A DNA stretch of 64,000 bases from JBBRNH01 sp038230415 (GCA_038230415.1 JBBRNH010000020.1:1-64000), one strand, 5' to 3'. Numbered from the stretch's first letter, positions 14,731 to 24,424 are shown. Numbers and translations: made by a program. Notes: a model not told the origin generated them from the sequence alone.

Positions 14731-17325
14731 TTATCTGATTTGCTGCCCGATGGTGAAGTGGAACTGCCCGACTCCGGCCTTCTGAATGCCCGGCAGGTTA
14801 TCAAAGCCCCAGGCGTAGTCAATACCAATCAGGCCGAAGGCAGGCATGAAAATTCGCGCCCCAACCCCCGCCGACCGCTTAATGTCGAACGGATTGTATT
14901 GTTTGTAGCTGCCCCAGTTATTACCGCCTTCCAGAAACGTGAGCGCGAAAATCGTGGCCGACGGGTTCAGCGAGATCGGGTAGCGCAGTTCCATCACGAA
15001 CTTATTATAGACCACGCCCCCCTGTTGGCTCTGCGCCTGCGTTGCCACCACGTTGTTGTCTGCCGTGTAAACCCGGCGGTCGGGATAACCGCGCAGGCCC
15101 ACAATATCCTGTGCCAGGGCAAACACGCCCTGACCGGCCAGACCGGCACCGCCCAGCACGAACCGCTCAAACGGGCCAATGGGCGTGCGCGAGTTGTAGT
15201 TACCGAGGAAACCCATGTGGGCGCGTGCGCTGAGGACCAGCTTACCCGTTACGGTCTGGAACCAGCTTGCATCAAACATCCATTTGTGGTACTCAACCAA
15301 CTTGTATTTGTTAGTGATGTCGGGCTTGTAATCTTTCGACCGGAACAGCGAATACGGCGGGGTAAAGGCCCCACTCAACGTGAACGACGAGCCGTTACGC
15401 GGAAACTGCGGGTTGTCAATGCTGTTGCGCGAGATGGTCGTGTTAAACGTAAAGTTGTTCGAGATACCGTCTTTGTAGTTGTCAGACGTGTAGAACAAAT
15501 TCAGGTTGTTCAACTGGTAGCGTTGGTACGACAGCGAGTGACTAAGCGAGAAAAAGTCATCCGGCTTTTTCAACTGCCGCCCCAGTCCGACCGTAATGGC
15601 TAAGTTATCATACGACCCGATGGGCGTGGCTTTGGCCGTTGACCGGCTGTATAAATCGGCGTAGTTGTATGACCGATATACGGTGTAACTGCTACTGATC
15701 GAAAACGCATTGGGCTTGCGGCCACCGAGCCAGGGTTCAACAAACGACAGCGAATACGTCTGAAACTGCCGTCCGTTGGCCTGAAAACGCAGCGAAATCC
15801 GTTGCCCATCGCCCGATGGCAGGGGCCGCCAGGCAGTAAAATTGTTGATGTTCCGGGCCGAGAAGTTGTTGAACGTCAGGCCAAGCGTACCGACAAAGCC
15901 GATGTAGCCGCCCCAGCCGCCCGACAATTCGATCTGGTCAGATGGTTTTTCCTGGACGGTATATTCAATGTCCACCGTGCCATCGGGCTGTGGCACGGGG
16001 TTGATGCCGATCTTTTCGGGGTCAAAATAACCGAGCGTCGCCAATTCGCGTTGGGTGCGGATGAGGGCCGTTTTCGAGAATTTCTGGCCGGGTAACGTCC
16101 TGATGGTTCGCAGCACCACGTGGTCGCTGGTTTTGGTGTTGCCGTTCAGGATAATGCGGTTGATGGTGGCCTGTTTGCCCTCAAAAATGCGGATGCCAAT
16201 GTCAATCGAGTCGCCGTCCACCGATTTTTCGACGGGCGTGGCACTGAAATACAGATAGCCGTCGTCCATATAGAGCGAACTCAAATCCTGACCGGGGGTA
16301 CCGTTGATTTTCTTGTCAACATCTTCCGGGTCATACACATCGCCTTTCCGCACGCCCAGCACCTCCCGCAGCCGGGTCGCCGTGTTCAGGTAATTGCCTT
16401 CAAAACTCACATTACGGATGTAGAACTTGCGGCCCTCGCTGATTTGTAGCTTCACGGCAACGGTTTTGCCGTTGTTTTTTACCGAATCCTGCTCAATGGC
16501 GGCATCGCGGTAGCCGAGTTTGTTGTAGTAGCCAACCAATTTCTGCTTGTCTTCGGCATATTTCTTTGGCACAAACTTCGAGGGTGTAAACAACCGGCCA
16601 AAGCGCATCTGTTTGGTGTTTTTCATCTTGGCGCGGAGTTTCATCTCGTCAACATCCTGCCGCCCGGCAAACTCGATGTCGCTGATTTTAACCTTGCTGC
16701 CTTTGTCAATCAGCACCTTCATGGTGGCGTTGTTACGGTTGCTGTCGGGTACGGTCGTGATTTTAACTTTGGTGTTCAGGTAGCCCTTTTCGATAAAATA
16801 TTTCTTAACGGCCAACTGCGTGTTTTTGGTCACGGTGTTGGTCACGATTTTGCCAATGTTGAGCTTAATTTTTTCTTTGAGTGCGTCCTGCTCGCCTTTT
16901 TTCACGCCGAGGAAATTAACCCGGTAAAGCCGGGGCCGCTCCTGCACCTTCACCAAGAGCGTCACCTTATCCTCGGCCACATCGGTCGCAATAAGTTCAA
17001 CGTCATCGAGCAGGCCCGAATCCATGAGTTTACGAATCGAGGAGCCGATGCCTTCGCCGGGGATTCTGATTTTGTCGCCCACGCGCAGGCCCGTCAGTGA
17101 AACGAGTGAGTTGGGGTCTAAGAACTTGGTTCCCGTCACGCTCAACCCGGCAATGGTATATTCTTTGGGCTGGGCGTAGTTCATGATGTCGTTTGGCGAG
17201 GTGGTGGCGGGTGTTTTGGTGCCGCCACTGCCAAACCCAACCCGAAGCTGCGCCCAGGCCCGGCCCGGCATCAACGCCAGCCCGAAGAGGGCAAGCAGAA
17301 TCGTTTTTTGAAGAAGTTTTTTCAT
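14731..17325 (-). CDS. bamA: Outer membrane protein assembly factor BamA
   Basis: An 864-residue Omp85 protein. The signal peptide begins MKKLLQKTILLALF and ends at AWAQ. I chose the ATG at 17323-17325. The longer frame would start within the heptamer hairpin. POTRA-type beta-alpha repeats fill about residues 50-450 (for example ITNVT/TKNTQLAVKKYFIEKGYLN and FYIRNVSFEGNYLNTATRLR). The 16-strand barrel follows, with GGWGGYIGFVGTLGLTFNN near 490 and the C-terminal strand GQFHFTIGQQIR. It is the core of the outer-membrane protein insertion machine, and its gene sits between uppS and two Skp-like chaperone genes. Confidence 0.94.
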   Translation of the reverse strand: MKKLLQKTILLALFGLALMPGRAWAQLRVGFGSGGTKTPATTSPNDIMNYAQPKEYTIAGLSVTGTKFLDPNSLVSLTGLRVGDKIRIPGEGIGSSIRKLMDSGLLDDVELIATDVAEDKVTLLVKVQERPRLYRVNFLGVKKGEQDALKEKIKLNIGKIVTNTVTKNTQLAVKKYFIEKGYLNTKVKITTVPDSNRNNATMKVLIDKGSKVKISDIEFAGRQDVDEMKLRAKMKNTKQMRFGRLFTPSKFVPKKYAEDKQKLVGYYNKLGYRDAAIEQDSVKNNGKTVAVKLQISEGRKFYIRNVSFEGNYLNTATRLREVLGVRKGDVYDPEDVDKKINGTPGQDLSSLYMDDGYLYFSATPVEKSVDGDSIDIGIRIFEGKQATINRIILNGNTKTSDHVVLRTIRTLPGQKFSKTALIRTQRELATLGYFDPEKIGINPVPQPDGTVDIEYTVQEKPSDQIELSGGWGGYIGFVGTLGLTFNNFSARNINNFTAWRPLPSGDGQRISLRFQANGRQFQTYSLSFVEPWLGGRKPNAFSISSSYTVYRSYNYADLYSRSTAKATPIGSYDNLAITVGLGRQLKKPDDFFSLSHSLSYQRYQLNNLNLFYTSDNYKDGISNNFTFNTTISRNSIDNPQFPRNGSSFTLSGAFTPPYSLFRSKDYKPDITNKYKLVEYHKWMFDASWFQTVTGKLVLSARAHMGFLGNYNSRTPIGPFERFVLGGAGLAGQGVFALAQDIVGLRGYPDRRVYTADNNVVATQAQSQQGGVVYNKFVMELRYPISLNPSATIFALTFLEGGNNWGSYKQYNPFDIKRSAGVGARIFMPAFGLIGIDYAWGFDNLPGIQKAGVGQFHFTIGQQIR

Positions 17326-17332
17326 TGTTTTG

Positions 17333-17404
17333 CAGTGGTAAGTCGTCAGTGGCAAGTGGTTAGTTGTCCCGGAGAAACTAACCACTTGCCACTAATCACT
17401 AACC
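17333..17404. repeat. Heptanucleotide repeats arranged as an inverted hairpin
   Basis: Five plus-strand heptamers (CAGTGGT, AAGTCGT, CAGTGGC, AAGTGGT, TAGTTGT; 17333-17367) face four in the opposite orientation (ACTAACC, ACTTGCC, ACTAATC, ACTAACC; 17377-17404). The inner parts, 17348-17365 and 17376-17393, form an 18-bp perfect stem with a 10-nt loop. The array fills the uppS-bamA intergenic space and would form a hairpin in the operon mRNA. Confidence 0.75.
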
Positions 17405-17405
17405 T

Positions 17406-18143
17406 CTATTTTGTCACTTGTTCGCTGGTCATACCAAAGCGTCGTTCGCGCTGCTGGTAGTTCAAAATGGCTTCGTGCAGGTGTTCTTTTCTGAAATCGG
17501 GCCAGAGAACGTCGGGCATATACAGTTCAGAGTAGGCCAACTGCCAAAGCATAAAATTACTGATTCGCATTTCGCCACTCGTCCTGATCATCAGTTCTGG
17601 GTCAGGTATATTGCTCGTTGTCAGGTATTTGCCAAACATAGTCTCGTCAATATCGGCTGCCGTCATCCGTCCGGCCTGTACCTCAGCGGTGAGTTGTCGC
17701 ACGGCTTCCAGAATTTCCCAGCGTCCGCTATAACTCAGTGCCAGTATCAGCGTCAGGCCCGTATTCTGCTCCGTAGCGGTCATGGCTTCCTGCAATTCGC
17801 GCCGACAGTCGGCGGGCAGACTTTCGGTGTGGCCGATGGTTGCCAGCCGCACGTTGTTATCCATGAGGGTTTTAATCTCATCTTTTATCGTGTGAACCAG
17901 CAGCGTCATCAGGGCATCTACTTCATACTGAGGCCGGTTCCAGTTTTCGGTCGAAAACGCATAGAGTGTGAGGTATCGAATCCCTAACTCGGCGCACCCT
18001 TCTGTTACCTCGCGCACGGCCTTGATGGCGTTACGATGCCCAAATATGCGGGCTGCTCCCTGCCGCTTGGCCCACCTGCCGTTCCCGTCCATGATAACGG
18101 CAATGTGTTTGGGCAGATTGCCAGAATCAATGGCTGACTTCAT
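17406..18143 (-). CDS. uppS: Isoprenyl (undecaprenyl diphosphate) transferase
   Basis: A 245-residue cis-prenyltransferase. The N-terminus has HIAVIMDGNGRWAKRQG with the catalytic Asp, then YLTLYAFSTENWNRP, and the C-terminus has DPELMIRTSGEMRISNFMLW and SELYMPDVLWPDF. It condenses isopentenyl diphosphate onto farnesyl diphosphate to make the C55 lipid carrier used for peptidoglycan and O-antigen. It is the first gene of the uppS-bamA-skp-skp operon. No exact -7 box was found in the 18144-18411 gap, which otherwise holds the upstream regions of two divergent genes. Confidence 0.94.
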   Translation of the reverse strand: MKSAIDSGNLPKHIAVIMDGNGRWAKRQGAARIFGHRNAIKAVREVTEGCAELGIRYLTLYAFSTENWNRPQYEVDALMTLLVHTIKDEIKTLMDNNVRLATIGHTESLPADCRRELQEAMTATEQNTGLTLILALSYSGRWEILEAVRQLTAEVQAGRMTAADIDETMFGKYLTTSNIPDPELMIRTSGEMRISNFMLWQLAYSELYMPDVLWPDFRKEHLHEAILNYQQRERRFGMTSEQVTK

Positions 18144-18411
18144 GCAGAACCCCGTCTTTTAGGAATAATTAACTTTCACTGACTTATCAGACCCAATGGC
18201 AGAAAAATGAGCGGACAAAATTACAGAAATCTGCTGAATTTTACGTGATTATACGGGTAGAGTGGTTCCTGATGACTCGGCTGACCAATTAGTTAAGCAG
18301 AACCCGACCTACCCGTCATTTTTTAGTCAACCGCTTCTATCGGTGCGAAAAACTGATTTATGCCGTTATTTTGCAGGAAAAGCGTTCTACTACAAAAACA
18401 CGCCGGAAACC

Positions 18412-19401
18412 ATGCGTAATTCTATGACCCTGTCGGCTGGTGTGCTGGCCCTGTTTGTGCTGCTGACTACGTTGAGCGGCTGTAAAAAAAGCACTGACGA
18501 CGATGCTACCAATAATCCTGCCCAGCCCAAAGCCGTGACCGATGTGGTAGCCGAAGACAAAAACTTCACGATTCTGAACGCGGCTATTACCTACGCCAAA
18601 CTTGGCGACGCGCTCAAAGGAGCCAACCTAACCGTGTTTGCCCCGACCGATGCTGCGTTTCAGGCCGCTGGTATTGCCACGCCAGCCGCCATCTCAACCC
18701 TGTCAACAACGGCGGTGGCCGGTATTCTCAACTACCACGTTTTCAACGGAAAAACTGAAGTGGCGGCTTTCCCGGCAGGAATCAACACGCCCATTCAGTC
18801 GAAGGGCGGGGCGGTGGCCTACGTCACCAAAACCGCAAGTGGCACGGCTGCGGCCCTTTCGATCAATGGTGCGGTGGTGACAAAAGCCGACCAACAGGCC
18901 GCCAACGGCGTGATTCACGTGATTGATAAGGTACTGATGCCGCCAACGGGAAACGTACTGTCTGTTGCCCAGGCTGACCCCGGTAGTTTTTCGTTGCTGG
19001 TGCTGGCCGTGAGCCGGGCCGCCACCGTGAACCCCACTCTGGCGGCAGCGTTGAGCAGCACGGCCAATGTAGCCGCCCTGACCCTATTTGCACCCACTAA
19101 TACGGCTTTTGCTGCGGCTGGCTTTGCCACGCCGACCAGCATCACAACGGCATCGCCGGCTACGCTCTCCAACATTCTGGCGTATCATGCCGTGTCGGGT
19201 TTGCTATTTTCAACGCAGTTGGTGCCAGGAACGCAGACAACGCTCAATACATCATCGAACAATAAAATTACGATTGGCACCTCGGCAGCGGGCATCACCG
19301 TGAGAGGCAACCAAAACGCCACACCCGCCACCATCCGGCGGGCTGATGTGCTGACCACTAATGGCCTTATTCACGTGATTGACCAGGTGCTGCGCCCTTA
19401 A
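18412..19401 (+). CDS. Lipoprotein with two fasciclin (FAS1) domains
   Basis: A 329-residue lipoprotein. I chose the ATG at 18412, since it gives a signal peptide MRNSMTLSAGVLALF with lipobox LSGC at about residue 25. Two FAS1 domains follow. The first has LKGANLTVFAPTDAAFQAAG and ANGVIHVIDKVLMPP. The second has ALTLFAPTNTAFAAAG and TNGLIHVIDQVLRP, and ends the protein. FAS1 domains mediate adhesion or carbohydrate binding at the surface. The product is probably anchored to the outer membrane. Tandem FAS1 lipoproteins are common in Bacteroidetes. No partner gene is evident. Confidence 0.9.
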   Translation: MRNSMTLSAGVLALFVLLTTLSGCKKSTDDDATNNPAQPKAVTDVVAEDKNFTILNAAITYAKLGDALKGANLTVFAPTDAAFQAAGIATPAAISTLSTTAVAGILNYHVFNGKTEVAAFPAGINTPIQSKGGAVAYVTKTASGTAAALSINGAVVTKADQQAANGVIHVIDKVLMPPTGNVLSVAQADPGSFSLLVLAVSRAATVNPTLAAALSSTANVAALTLFAPTNTAFAAAGFATPTSITTASPATLSNILAYHAVSGLLFSTQLVPGTQTTLNTSSNNKITIGTSAAGITVRGNQNATPATIRRADVLTTNGLIHVIDQVLRP

Positions 19402-19560
19402 GAATCTGTTTGAGTTAATCGCTTTGGCCGCAAATCGCTAACTCAAACAGCTTCTAATGCAACGGTCAGGTAGCAAACCGGCGTAAACAGTAAAGAAAAA
19501 AACGGGGTCTTCCAACCATCCGGCACCAAAGCGAGTCCTGATAGCGTTGCGTACACCTGT

Positions 19561-19568
19561 TATATTTG
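19561..19568 (+). promoter_or_regulatory. -7 box of the FKBP lipoprotein gene
   Basis: TATATTTG, an exact TAnnTTTG, ends 7 nt before the ATG at 19576, so the transcript would have almost no leader. No TTTG lies at the -33 position. Confidence 0.4.
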
Positions 19569-19575
19569 TGGCATT

Positions 19576-20445
19576 ATGAGAAAAGAAATTATCAAATTCA
19601 GTGCGTGTGCATTTCTGTTGGCCGGGCTGTTGGGCTGTAGTAAAGTCGACAGTGTTGATTCGACGCAGGAAGCCTACAAGAAAAACGACGCTGACCTGGC
19701 AACCTTCGTGAGTCAGAGTTTGCCAGCGGCCAAGAAAACCAGTACGGGGCTTTATTACGTGATCACAACGGCAAATCCGGCGGGCCGCGCCCCGGTGGCA
19801 AAGGATGTTGTGTCGTTCAACTACGTGCTGTCAACGCCAGCCGGGGTTATTCTCGACACCCTCTATAAATCCCCCAAAGCCCCGTCTTACGGCGGTATTG
19901 GTGTGGGTGGGCTGCTTGCGGGTCTTAACGAAGGACTGGCACTGATGCGCGAAGGCGAAAAAGCCACGTTGTTGATGCCGTCTTACTTAGCCTTTGGCAG
20001 CGACAGTTACACGCAGTTACCGGCGTACTCAAACGTGCGCTTCGATGTGCAGTTAGTCCGCACCCGAACCGAAGACGAACTGATTGCCGAATACATCACG
20101 GCTAAAAAACTGACCGTTACCGAAACTACTGCCACCGGGTTGCGGTTTATCAAAACCAAAGACAACCCAACCGGAGCCTTGCCCACAACCGGCCAAACTG
20201 CCGGACTGAACTATTCTGGAAAACTGCTTTGGAACGATCTTCCGTTCGATAAGGGGGTGTTCAGCTTAGTTCTGGGTACAACGTCGGTTATCAAAGGCTT
20301 TGAAGAGGCCGTCAGAAAGCTACGCGAGGGTGAAAAAGCCACCGTTATCATGCCTTCATCGCTGGGTTATGGCGTTGCCGGCACGAGTGGCATACCGTCG
20401 TCGTCTCCGTTAGTGTTTGACATTGAGGTTGTATCGGTGAAATAG
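19576..20445 (+). CDS. Lipoprotein with two FKBP-type peptidyl-prolyl isomerase domains
   Basis: A 289-residue lipoprotein with signal MRKEIIKFSACAFLLAG and lipobox LLGC. Two FKBP domains follow (about residues 75-160 and 200-288). Each has the typical GLNEGLALMREGEKATLLMP or GFEEAVRKLREGEKATVIMP hallmark. The second has the expected SSLGYG and SPLVFDIEVV; the first has the variant SYLAFGSDSY. Such enzymes speed folding at proline bonds in the periplasm. It is monocistronic, with a perfect palindrome shared with the convergent protease gene. Confidence 0.9.
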   Translation: MRKEIIKFSACAFLLAGLLGCSKVDSVDSTQEAYKKNDADLATFVSQSLPAAKKTSTGLYYVITTANPAGRAPVAKDVVSFNYVLSTPAGVILDTLYKSPKAPSYGGIGVGGLLAGLNEGLALMREGEKATLLMPSYLAFGSDSYTQLPAYSNVRFDVQLVRTRTEDELIAEYITAKKLTVTETTATGLRFIKTKDNPTGALPTTGQTAGLNYSGKLLWNDLPFDKGVFSLVLGTTSVIKGFEEAVRKLREGEKATVIMPSSLGYGVAGTSGIPSSSPLVFDIEVVSVK

Positions 20446-20462
20446 CTAATCACCCTTTTTCA

Positions 20463-20510
20463 TAAACAAAAGCGAGCGATAGACACGTGTCTATCGCTCG
20501 CTTTTGTTTA
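20463..20510. terminator. 48-bp perfect palindrome, bidirectional terminator
   Basis: TAAACAAAAGCGAGCGATAG plus ACAC (20463-20486) is followed with no spacer by its exact reverse complement (20487-20510). The ends give T-rich tails (TTTTGTTTA) on both strands. It sits 17 nt from each of two convergent genes, so it can terminate both. Confidence 0.85.
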
Positions 20511-20527
20511 CAGAGACTTGCGCCTTC

Positions 20528-23500
20528 CTACTCTTTTATCACTTTCAGGGTTTGGCTGTGGGTGTCGCTCGTGGTTCTGAGCAGCAACAGCCCCGCCGGT
20601 TGCCCGGCCACGTTAAATACCTCATGGTGGCGGGCCGTAACCGGCTGAATCTGGCGGGTGGTGATTGTCCGGCCCGTTATTGTCAGCAAGTCAATCGTCA
20701 GTGCCTGTCCCGGTGCGCCTTCAATCAGCAGCGACACCTCGCTGCTTGTTGGGTTGCCCAACAGCGACACCTGCCAGGGTGCATCGGCTTCGACTCCCTG
20801 CCGGGCAGTACGACTGGCGCAGGCAGTGCGGAAGTTCCAGACGAAATAGGTTGAGCGGCTGGCCTGATCTTGCACCGTCAGCGTATTCACGTTGGTATCG
20901 AACCCGGCAAAGGTGTAACTCTGGCCCAACTGCCCGCTGCCCGTTACGCCCACGATCAACAGCGGAGCCACCGCCGGAGTGAACACCCCGCCCGGATAGC
21001 CCACCACAAAACTCACGCTGCTCAGGCCCGCGCTGGTGGTGTTGCAGGTAAAACTGGTGATGGTCAGGCTATTCGGGGTGATTGGCGGCTGGGGTGTGGT
21101 TGAACAAGCCTGGCGGAAATTCCAGACAAAATAGGTTGAGCGGCTGGCCTGATCCTGTACATTCAGTGTACTCACGTTGGCATCGAACCCGGCAAAGGTG
21201 TAGCTCTGGCCCAACTGCCCGTTGCCCGTTACGCCCACAATTAACAACGGAGCCACTGCCGGAATAAACGTGCCGTTGGTGTAGCCTACCACAAAACTCA
21301 CGCTGCTTAGGCCCGCGTTGGTGGTGTTGCAACTGAAATTAGTGATAGTTAGGCTACCGGCTGGTGCCACTGTCGGCGGTGCGTCTTTGATTGTCAGCGT
21401 TGTTGTGGTCTCGTTTGGATCGAGGTCATAGCCAGCTTCATCAACCAAGGTGATAATCACCGTTTCGTCGCCTTCCACGATATCGTCGTCTATGGGGTCC
21501 ATCTCTTCGATGTACTCCGTCTGGCCCGGCAAAAATGTAACGGATGTGGGCAGCGACAGAAAATCAACCCCGTTGGTGGCCGTGCCGCCAATCTGGTAAT
21601 TCACAACCAGCGTACCGGCCCCGCTGCTGCGGACAAACCGAATAAAACCGGGGTCGTCATTGGCGGTGCTGGGTGTTACACTCAGGGTGCCGCTTAGTTT
21701 GGCCTGAAGTCCGTCAATGCTCTGGGTTGCATTGGGCCGTCCTTCGGCTGCGTTGGGATCGGTGCTGTTTACTTGCACAATCGGTACTGCACCCGGAGTC
21801 GTTACGGTTACAGAAATTGTGGCCGTTGTGGTCTGGTTGACGGGTTGCGAACTGTCAACGACCACAACCGATAAGCTCTGTACACCCGCGTTTACATCCG
21901 TAAATGTTATATAGTTTGCGAACCGTCCTGAATTGCCAGCCAGGGATCGGTTTGCGCTGTAATCGTACCGATACGGTGGTCTCCCACCCGATACCGTTGT
22001 GGTAACGCTGATGGTGCCTGTGGTGACCGGAAACGTGGTGGCCGTGGTGGTCGTGCTGACTAAGAGCGGCACTAACGGAATGCCGTTCAGGGTGAGCGTA
22101 AACGCTGCGGTAGCCGTGGCGTTGCCGGGGTCAGTGGCGACAACCGTTACCGAAAAAACGCCCACCGAGCCGGGTGTGCCGCTAATGACGCGGGTGGTTG
22201 GGTTGAGTGTCAGCGATGTCGGCAAACCAAGTGCGGTATAGGTAAGTGGCTGGTTTTCAGGATCGGTGAATGCGGGTAAGGTCGCCATAAACGGCGCGTC
22301 GAGAGTGCCGGTCTGGTCAGGGATTGCTACGGCTACCGGCGGCTGATTGGCCGGGTTGATGATGGTAAAGTTCGCGTTCGAGATGTCGAAAAAGATATTA
22401 CCAACCGCCATCACCTTGATTCGGGCCTGATTGGCACTGACGAGGGGCAGCGTAACGGGTTCGGTGCCATCGTTGGGGGTGTTTGCCAGCAGCGTCGTCG
22501 GGAAGGTCAGCCCACCGTCGGTCGAGAGCAGGATATTGACAAGGGCGCAACTGACGGGTGCCTGATTCGTATTGTTCACGCTCCAGGTAATGGTTTGCAT
22601 GGAGTTGCCCTGATACACGCCCGACAGGTTGGTGGTTTCTAAAAATGGCCCCGAATTACCGTCAACCGTCACCGTTGCTTCGCGGTACGTCAGCCCGCCC
22701 GCATTGTCGCGCACGGTCAGCCGGTGGGTGGTGGCAATGCCGACCGAGGGCAGTTTGTCGCCCCGCGCCGTGTTGGTGCCGTCCACGATAGCCGAGAGCC
22801 GGGGAAACGTCCGGGTGCCGGTCGAAACAGGGACATAACTCCGAAAAAAAGGTGGCTGTGCCGTGTCGAGCAGCGTTGAATTACCCACCACCGTTTTACT
22901 ATCTGGTGTTGGCACTATTAAGCCGATGTTGGTGCCTTCCCACTGATAACTCAGCACGTCGCCCGCATTGGCATCGGTGGCCGCGCCAGCCAGTTCGAAT
23001 GGTGTTGACTTTGGTACGGTGGTATTAGCCGGAAACGTCCCGATTACCGGAACGGCATTGTTGAGGGCAGTGCTGGTGAAACACGTCAGGGTATTGATGA
23101 AGGTAGCCGCCTGCTGGTAGTTGACGGTATGAAAATTCAGGAATGGCTGATAGCCCGGTTCGTAATCATCGCCAGATTGTCCGCCACACGTAAAGCCATA
23201 ACTCATGATGGTGGCCCCGGAACCGGGTTCGACCGATGTGGTGGGCGCACGGGTGGTGCAGACCGAAATACTGCTGTTGAAGGAGTGGCTCATATCGAAC
23301 TGATGGCCTACCTCGTGACTAATGAGCTGATCGTCGAAAACGGGCGCGTAAGGAACAAAATTGGGTTCAGTGGGGCCGTAGTTTGTGTTCCCAACGTTCG
23401 ACACACCCCGCGCTTTGCCGCCATCTACACAAACGGACCCTTTCTGAGCAATGCCGCCCCCGGAGCTGCCCGCATAACCAAACACGTGACCAATGTCGTA

Positions 23501-24424
23501 GTTAGCACTTCCAACCACGTTCGCCTGATCCAGATTGGCCTGGTTTTCGTCCAGCATGGCACTGGTGCTGGAGTTGGTGTAGGGGTCGGTGAGGGCATTT
23601 GGATAGACGAGATTGTCGCCCGTTACGAGTACAAACGCCACGCTCAGTTCGGTGCGATAGACGGCGTTCATCCGGTTCACATAGCCCACCAGAGAGTTAA
23701 ACGCGGCTGATACCGTACCACCCCGTTTCTGGGTAAATTCGCCGGTGGCGGCCACCGCCAGCCGAAACGTGCGGAGGGTGGCACCGGTGTTGTTCAGGGC
23801 CGAACCGAGCCGCCCCTGCTTGTCCGTTTTTTCGGGTATGACCCCGGCACCCTCGTCGCTGATGCCGCATTTATTGAGGGTGCCGAAGGGCTGCGGCTCA
23901 TCGTTTTTTTTAACATTCCGGGCAAAATATGTCAGGTACGTCCGGTCGGCGGGATCGTTGGCTACGGCTTTGGTGTAATAAACGGCATCACCCTCCACGC
24001 CCAGAATGATGGCATCGAAACCGCTGCCGGTAAAACTAAGCCGGATGGTGTAGGCCGGGTGGGTCAGTCCGCGCCCCGTGTAGGTTTTGATGTCGGGGTG
24101 CTGGGCGGCAATGGCGGGGGCCAGAATCGGTGATTCGAGCATGGCAAAGGGTTCAACCGTGCCGTTGGGCAGTGGAATCTCCAGCCGCAGGGCTTTGCTG
24201 TTGGGCGTAAACTCAAGCGGAGCTTTAGCTAAGTAGCTCCGCATCTCGGCATCGCGCAGCCGGTAGGTCAAGAACTTCTGGATGTTGTCGGCTGCGGGAG
24301 CCGCTGTCCGGGCCTGCGCCGGAGAAGCCGGTTCAAAAAAACCGCTCTGCGCGTTGGCAAACAGCGTCGTAACTGCCAGGCCGATTGTCAGCAAGGCTCC
24401 TGGTAATAAAAGTCTGGTCTTCAT
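20528..24424 (-). CDS. Secreted T9SS-sorted zinc metalloprotease with Ig and Calx-beta modules
   Basis: A 1298-residue multidomain exoprotein. The signal peptide ends near ANAQ (residue ~26), followed by a propeptide-like region. The reprolysin-type catalytic domain carries HEVGHQFDMSH (HEXXHxxxxxH) near residue 370. Then come putative-Ig/cadherin-like domains (PPVAVAIPDQTGTLDAPF), a Calx-beta-like segment (EEMDPIDDDIVEGDETV), and two tandem ~95-residue modules starting SLTITNFSCNTT and SLTITSFTCNTT. The last ~80 residues (SLLGNPTSSEVSL to LKVIKE) form a T9SS sorting domain, so the enzyme should be exported and anchored or released. A likely regulatory region with palindromes precedes the gene. 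Confidence 0.88.
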   Translation of the reverse strand: MKTRLLLPGALLTIGLAVTTLFANAQSGFFEPASPAQARTAAPAADNIQKFLTYRLRDAEMRSYLAKAPLEFTPNSKALRLEIPLPNGTVEPFAMLESPILAPAIAAQHPDIKTYTGRGLTHPAYTIRLSFTGSGFDAIILGVEGDAVYYTKAVANDPADRTYLTYFARNVKKNDEPQPFGTLNKCGISDEGAGVIPEKTDKQGRLGSALNNTGATLRTFRLAVAATGEFTQKRGGTVSAAFNSLVGYVNRMNAVYRTELSVAFVLVTGDNLVYPNALTDPYTNSSTSAMLDENQANLDQANVVGSANYDIGHVFGYAGSSGGGIAQKGSVCVDGGKARGVSNVGNTNYGPTEPNFVPYAPVFDDQLISHEVGHQFDMSHSFNSSISVCTTRAPTTSVEPGSGATIMSYGFTCGGQSGDDYEPGYQPFLNFHTVNYQQAATFINTLTCFTSTALNNAVPVIGTFPANTTVPKSTPFELAGAATDANAGDVLSYQWEGTNIGLIVPTPDSKTVVGNSTLLDTAQPPFFRSYVPVSTGTRTFPRLSAIVDGTNTARGDKLPSVGIATTHRLTVRDNAGGLTYREATVTVDGNSGPFLETTNLSGVYQGNSMQTITWSVNNTNQAPVSCALVNILLSTDGGLTFPTTLLANTPNDGTEPVTLPLVSANQARIKVMAVGNIFFDISNANFTIINPANQPPVAVAIPDQTGTLDAPFMATLPAFTDPENQPLTYTALGLPTSLTLNPTTRVISGTPGSVGVFSVTVVATDPGNATATAAFTLTLNGIPLVPLLVSTTTTATTFPVTTGTISVTTTVSGGRPPYRYDYSANRSLAGNSGRFANYITFTDVNAGVQSLSVVVVDSSQPVNQTTTATISVTVTTPGAVPIVQVNSTDPNAAEGRPNATQSIDGLQAKLSGTLSVTPSTANDDPGFIRFVRSSGAGTLVVNYQIGGTATNGVDFLSLPTSVTFLPGQTEYIEEMDPIDDDIVEGDETVIITLVDEAGYDLDPNETTTTLTIKDAPPTVAPAGSLTITNFSCNTTNAGLSSVSFVVGYTNGTFIPAVAPLLIVGVTGNGQLGQSYTFAGFDANVSTLNVQDQASRSTYFVWNFRQACSTTPQPPITPNSLTITSFTCNTTSAGLSSVSFVVGYPGGVFTPAVAPLLIVGVTGSGQLGQSYTFAGFDTNVNTLTVQDQASRSTYFVWNFRTACASRTARQGVEADAPWQVSLLGNPTSSEVSLLIEGAPGQALTIDLLTITGRTITTRQIQPVTARHHEVFNVAGQPAGLLLLRTTSDTHSQTLKVIKE

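Noticed and set aside
14719..15603. 294-codon plus-strand frame opposite bamA
   Set aside because: It is a shadow of the bamA barrel region; its residue composition is Arg/Val-rich without domain motifs.
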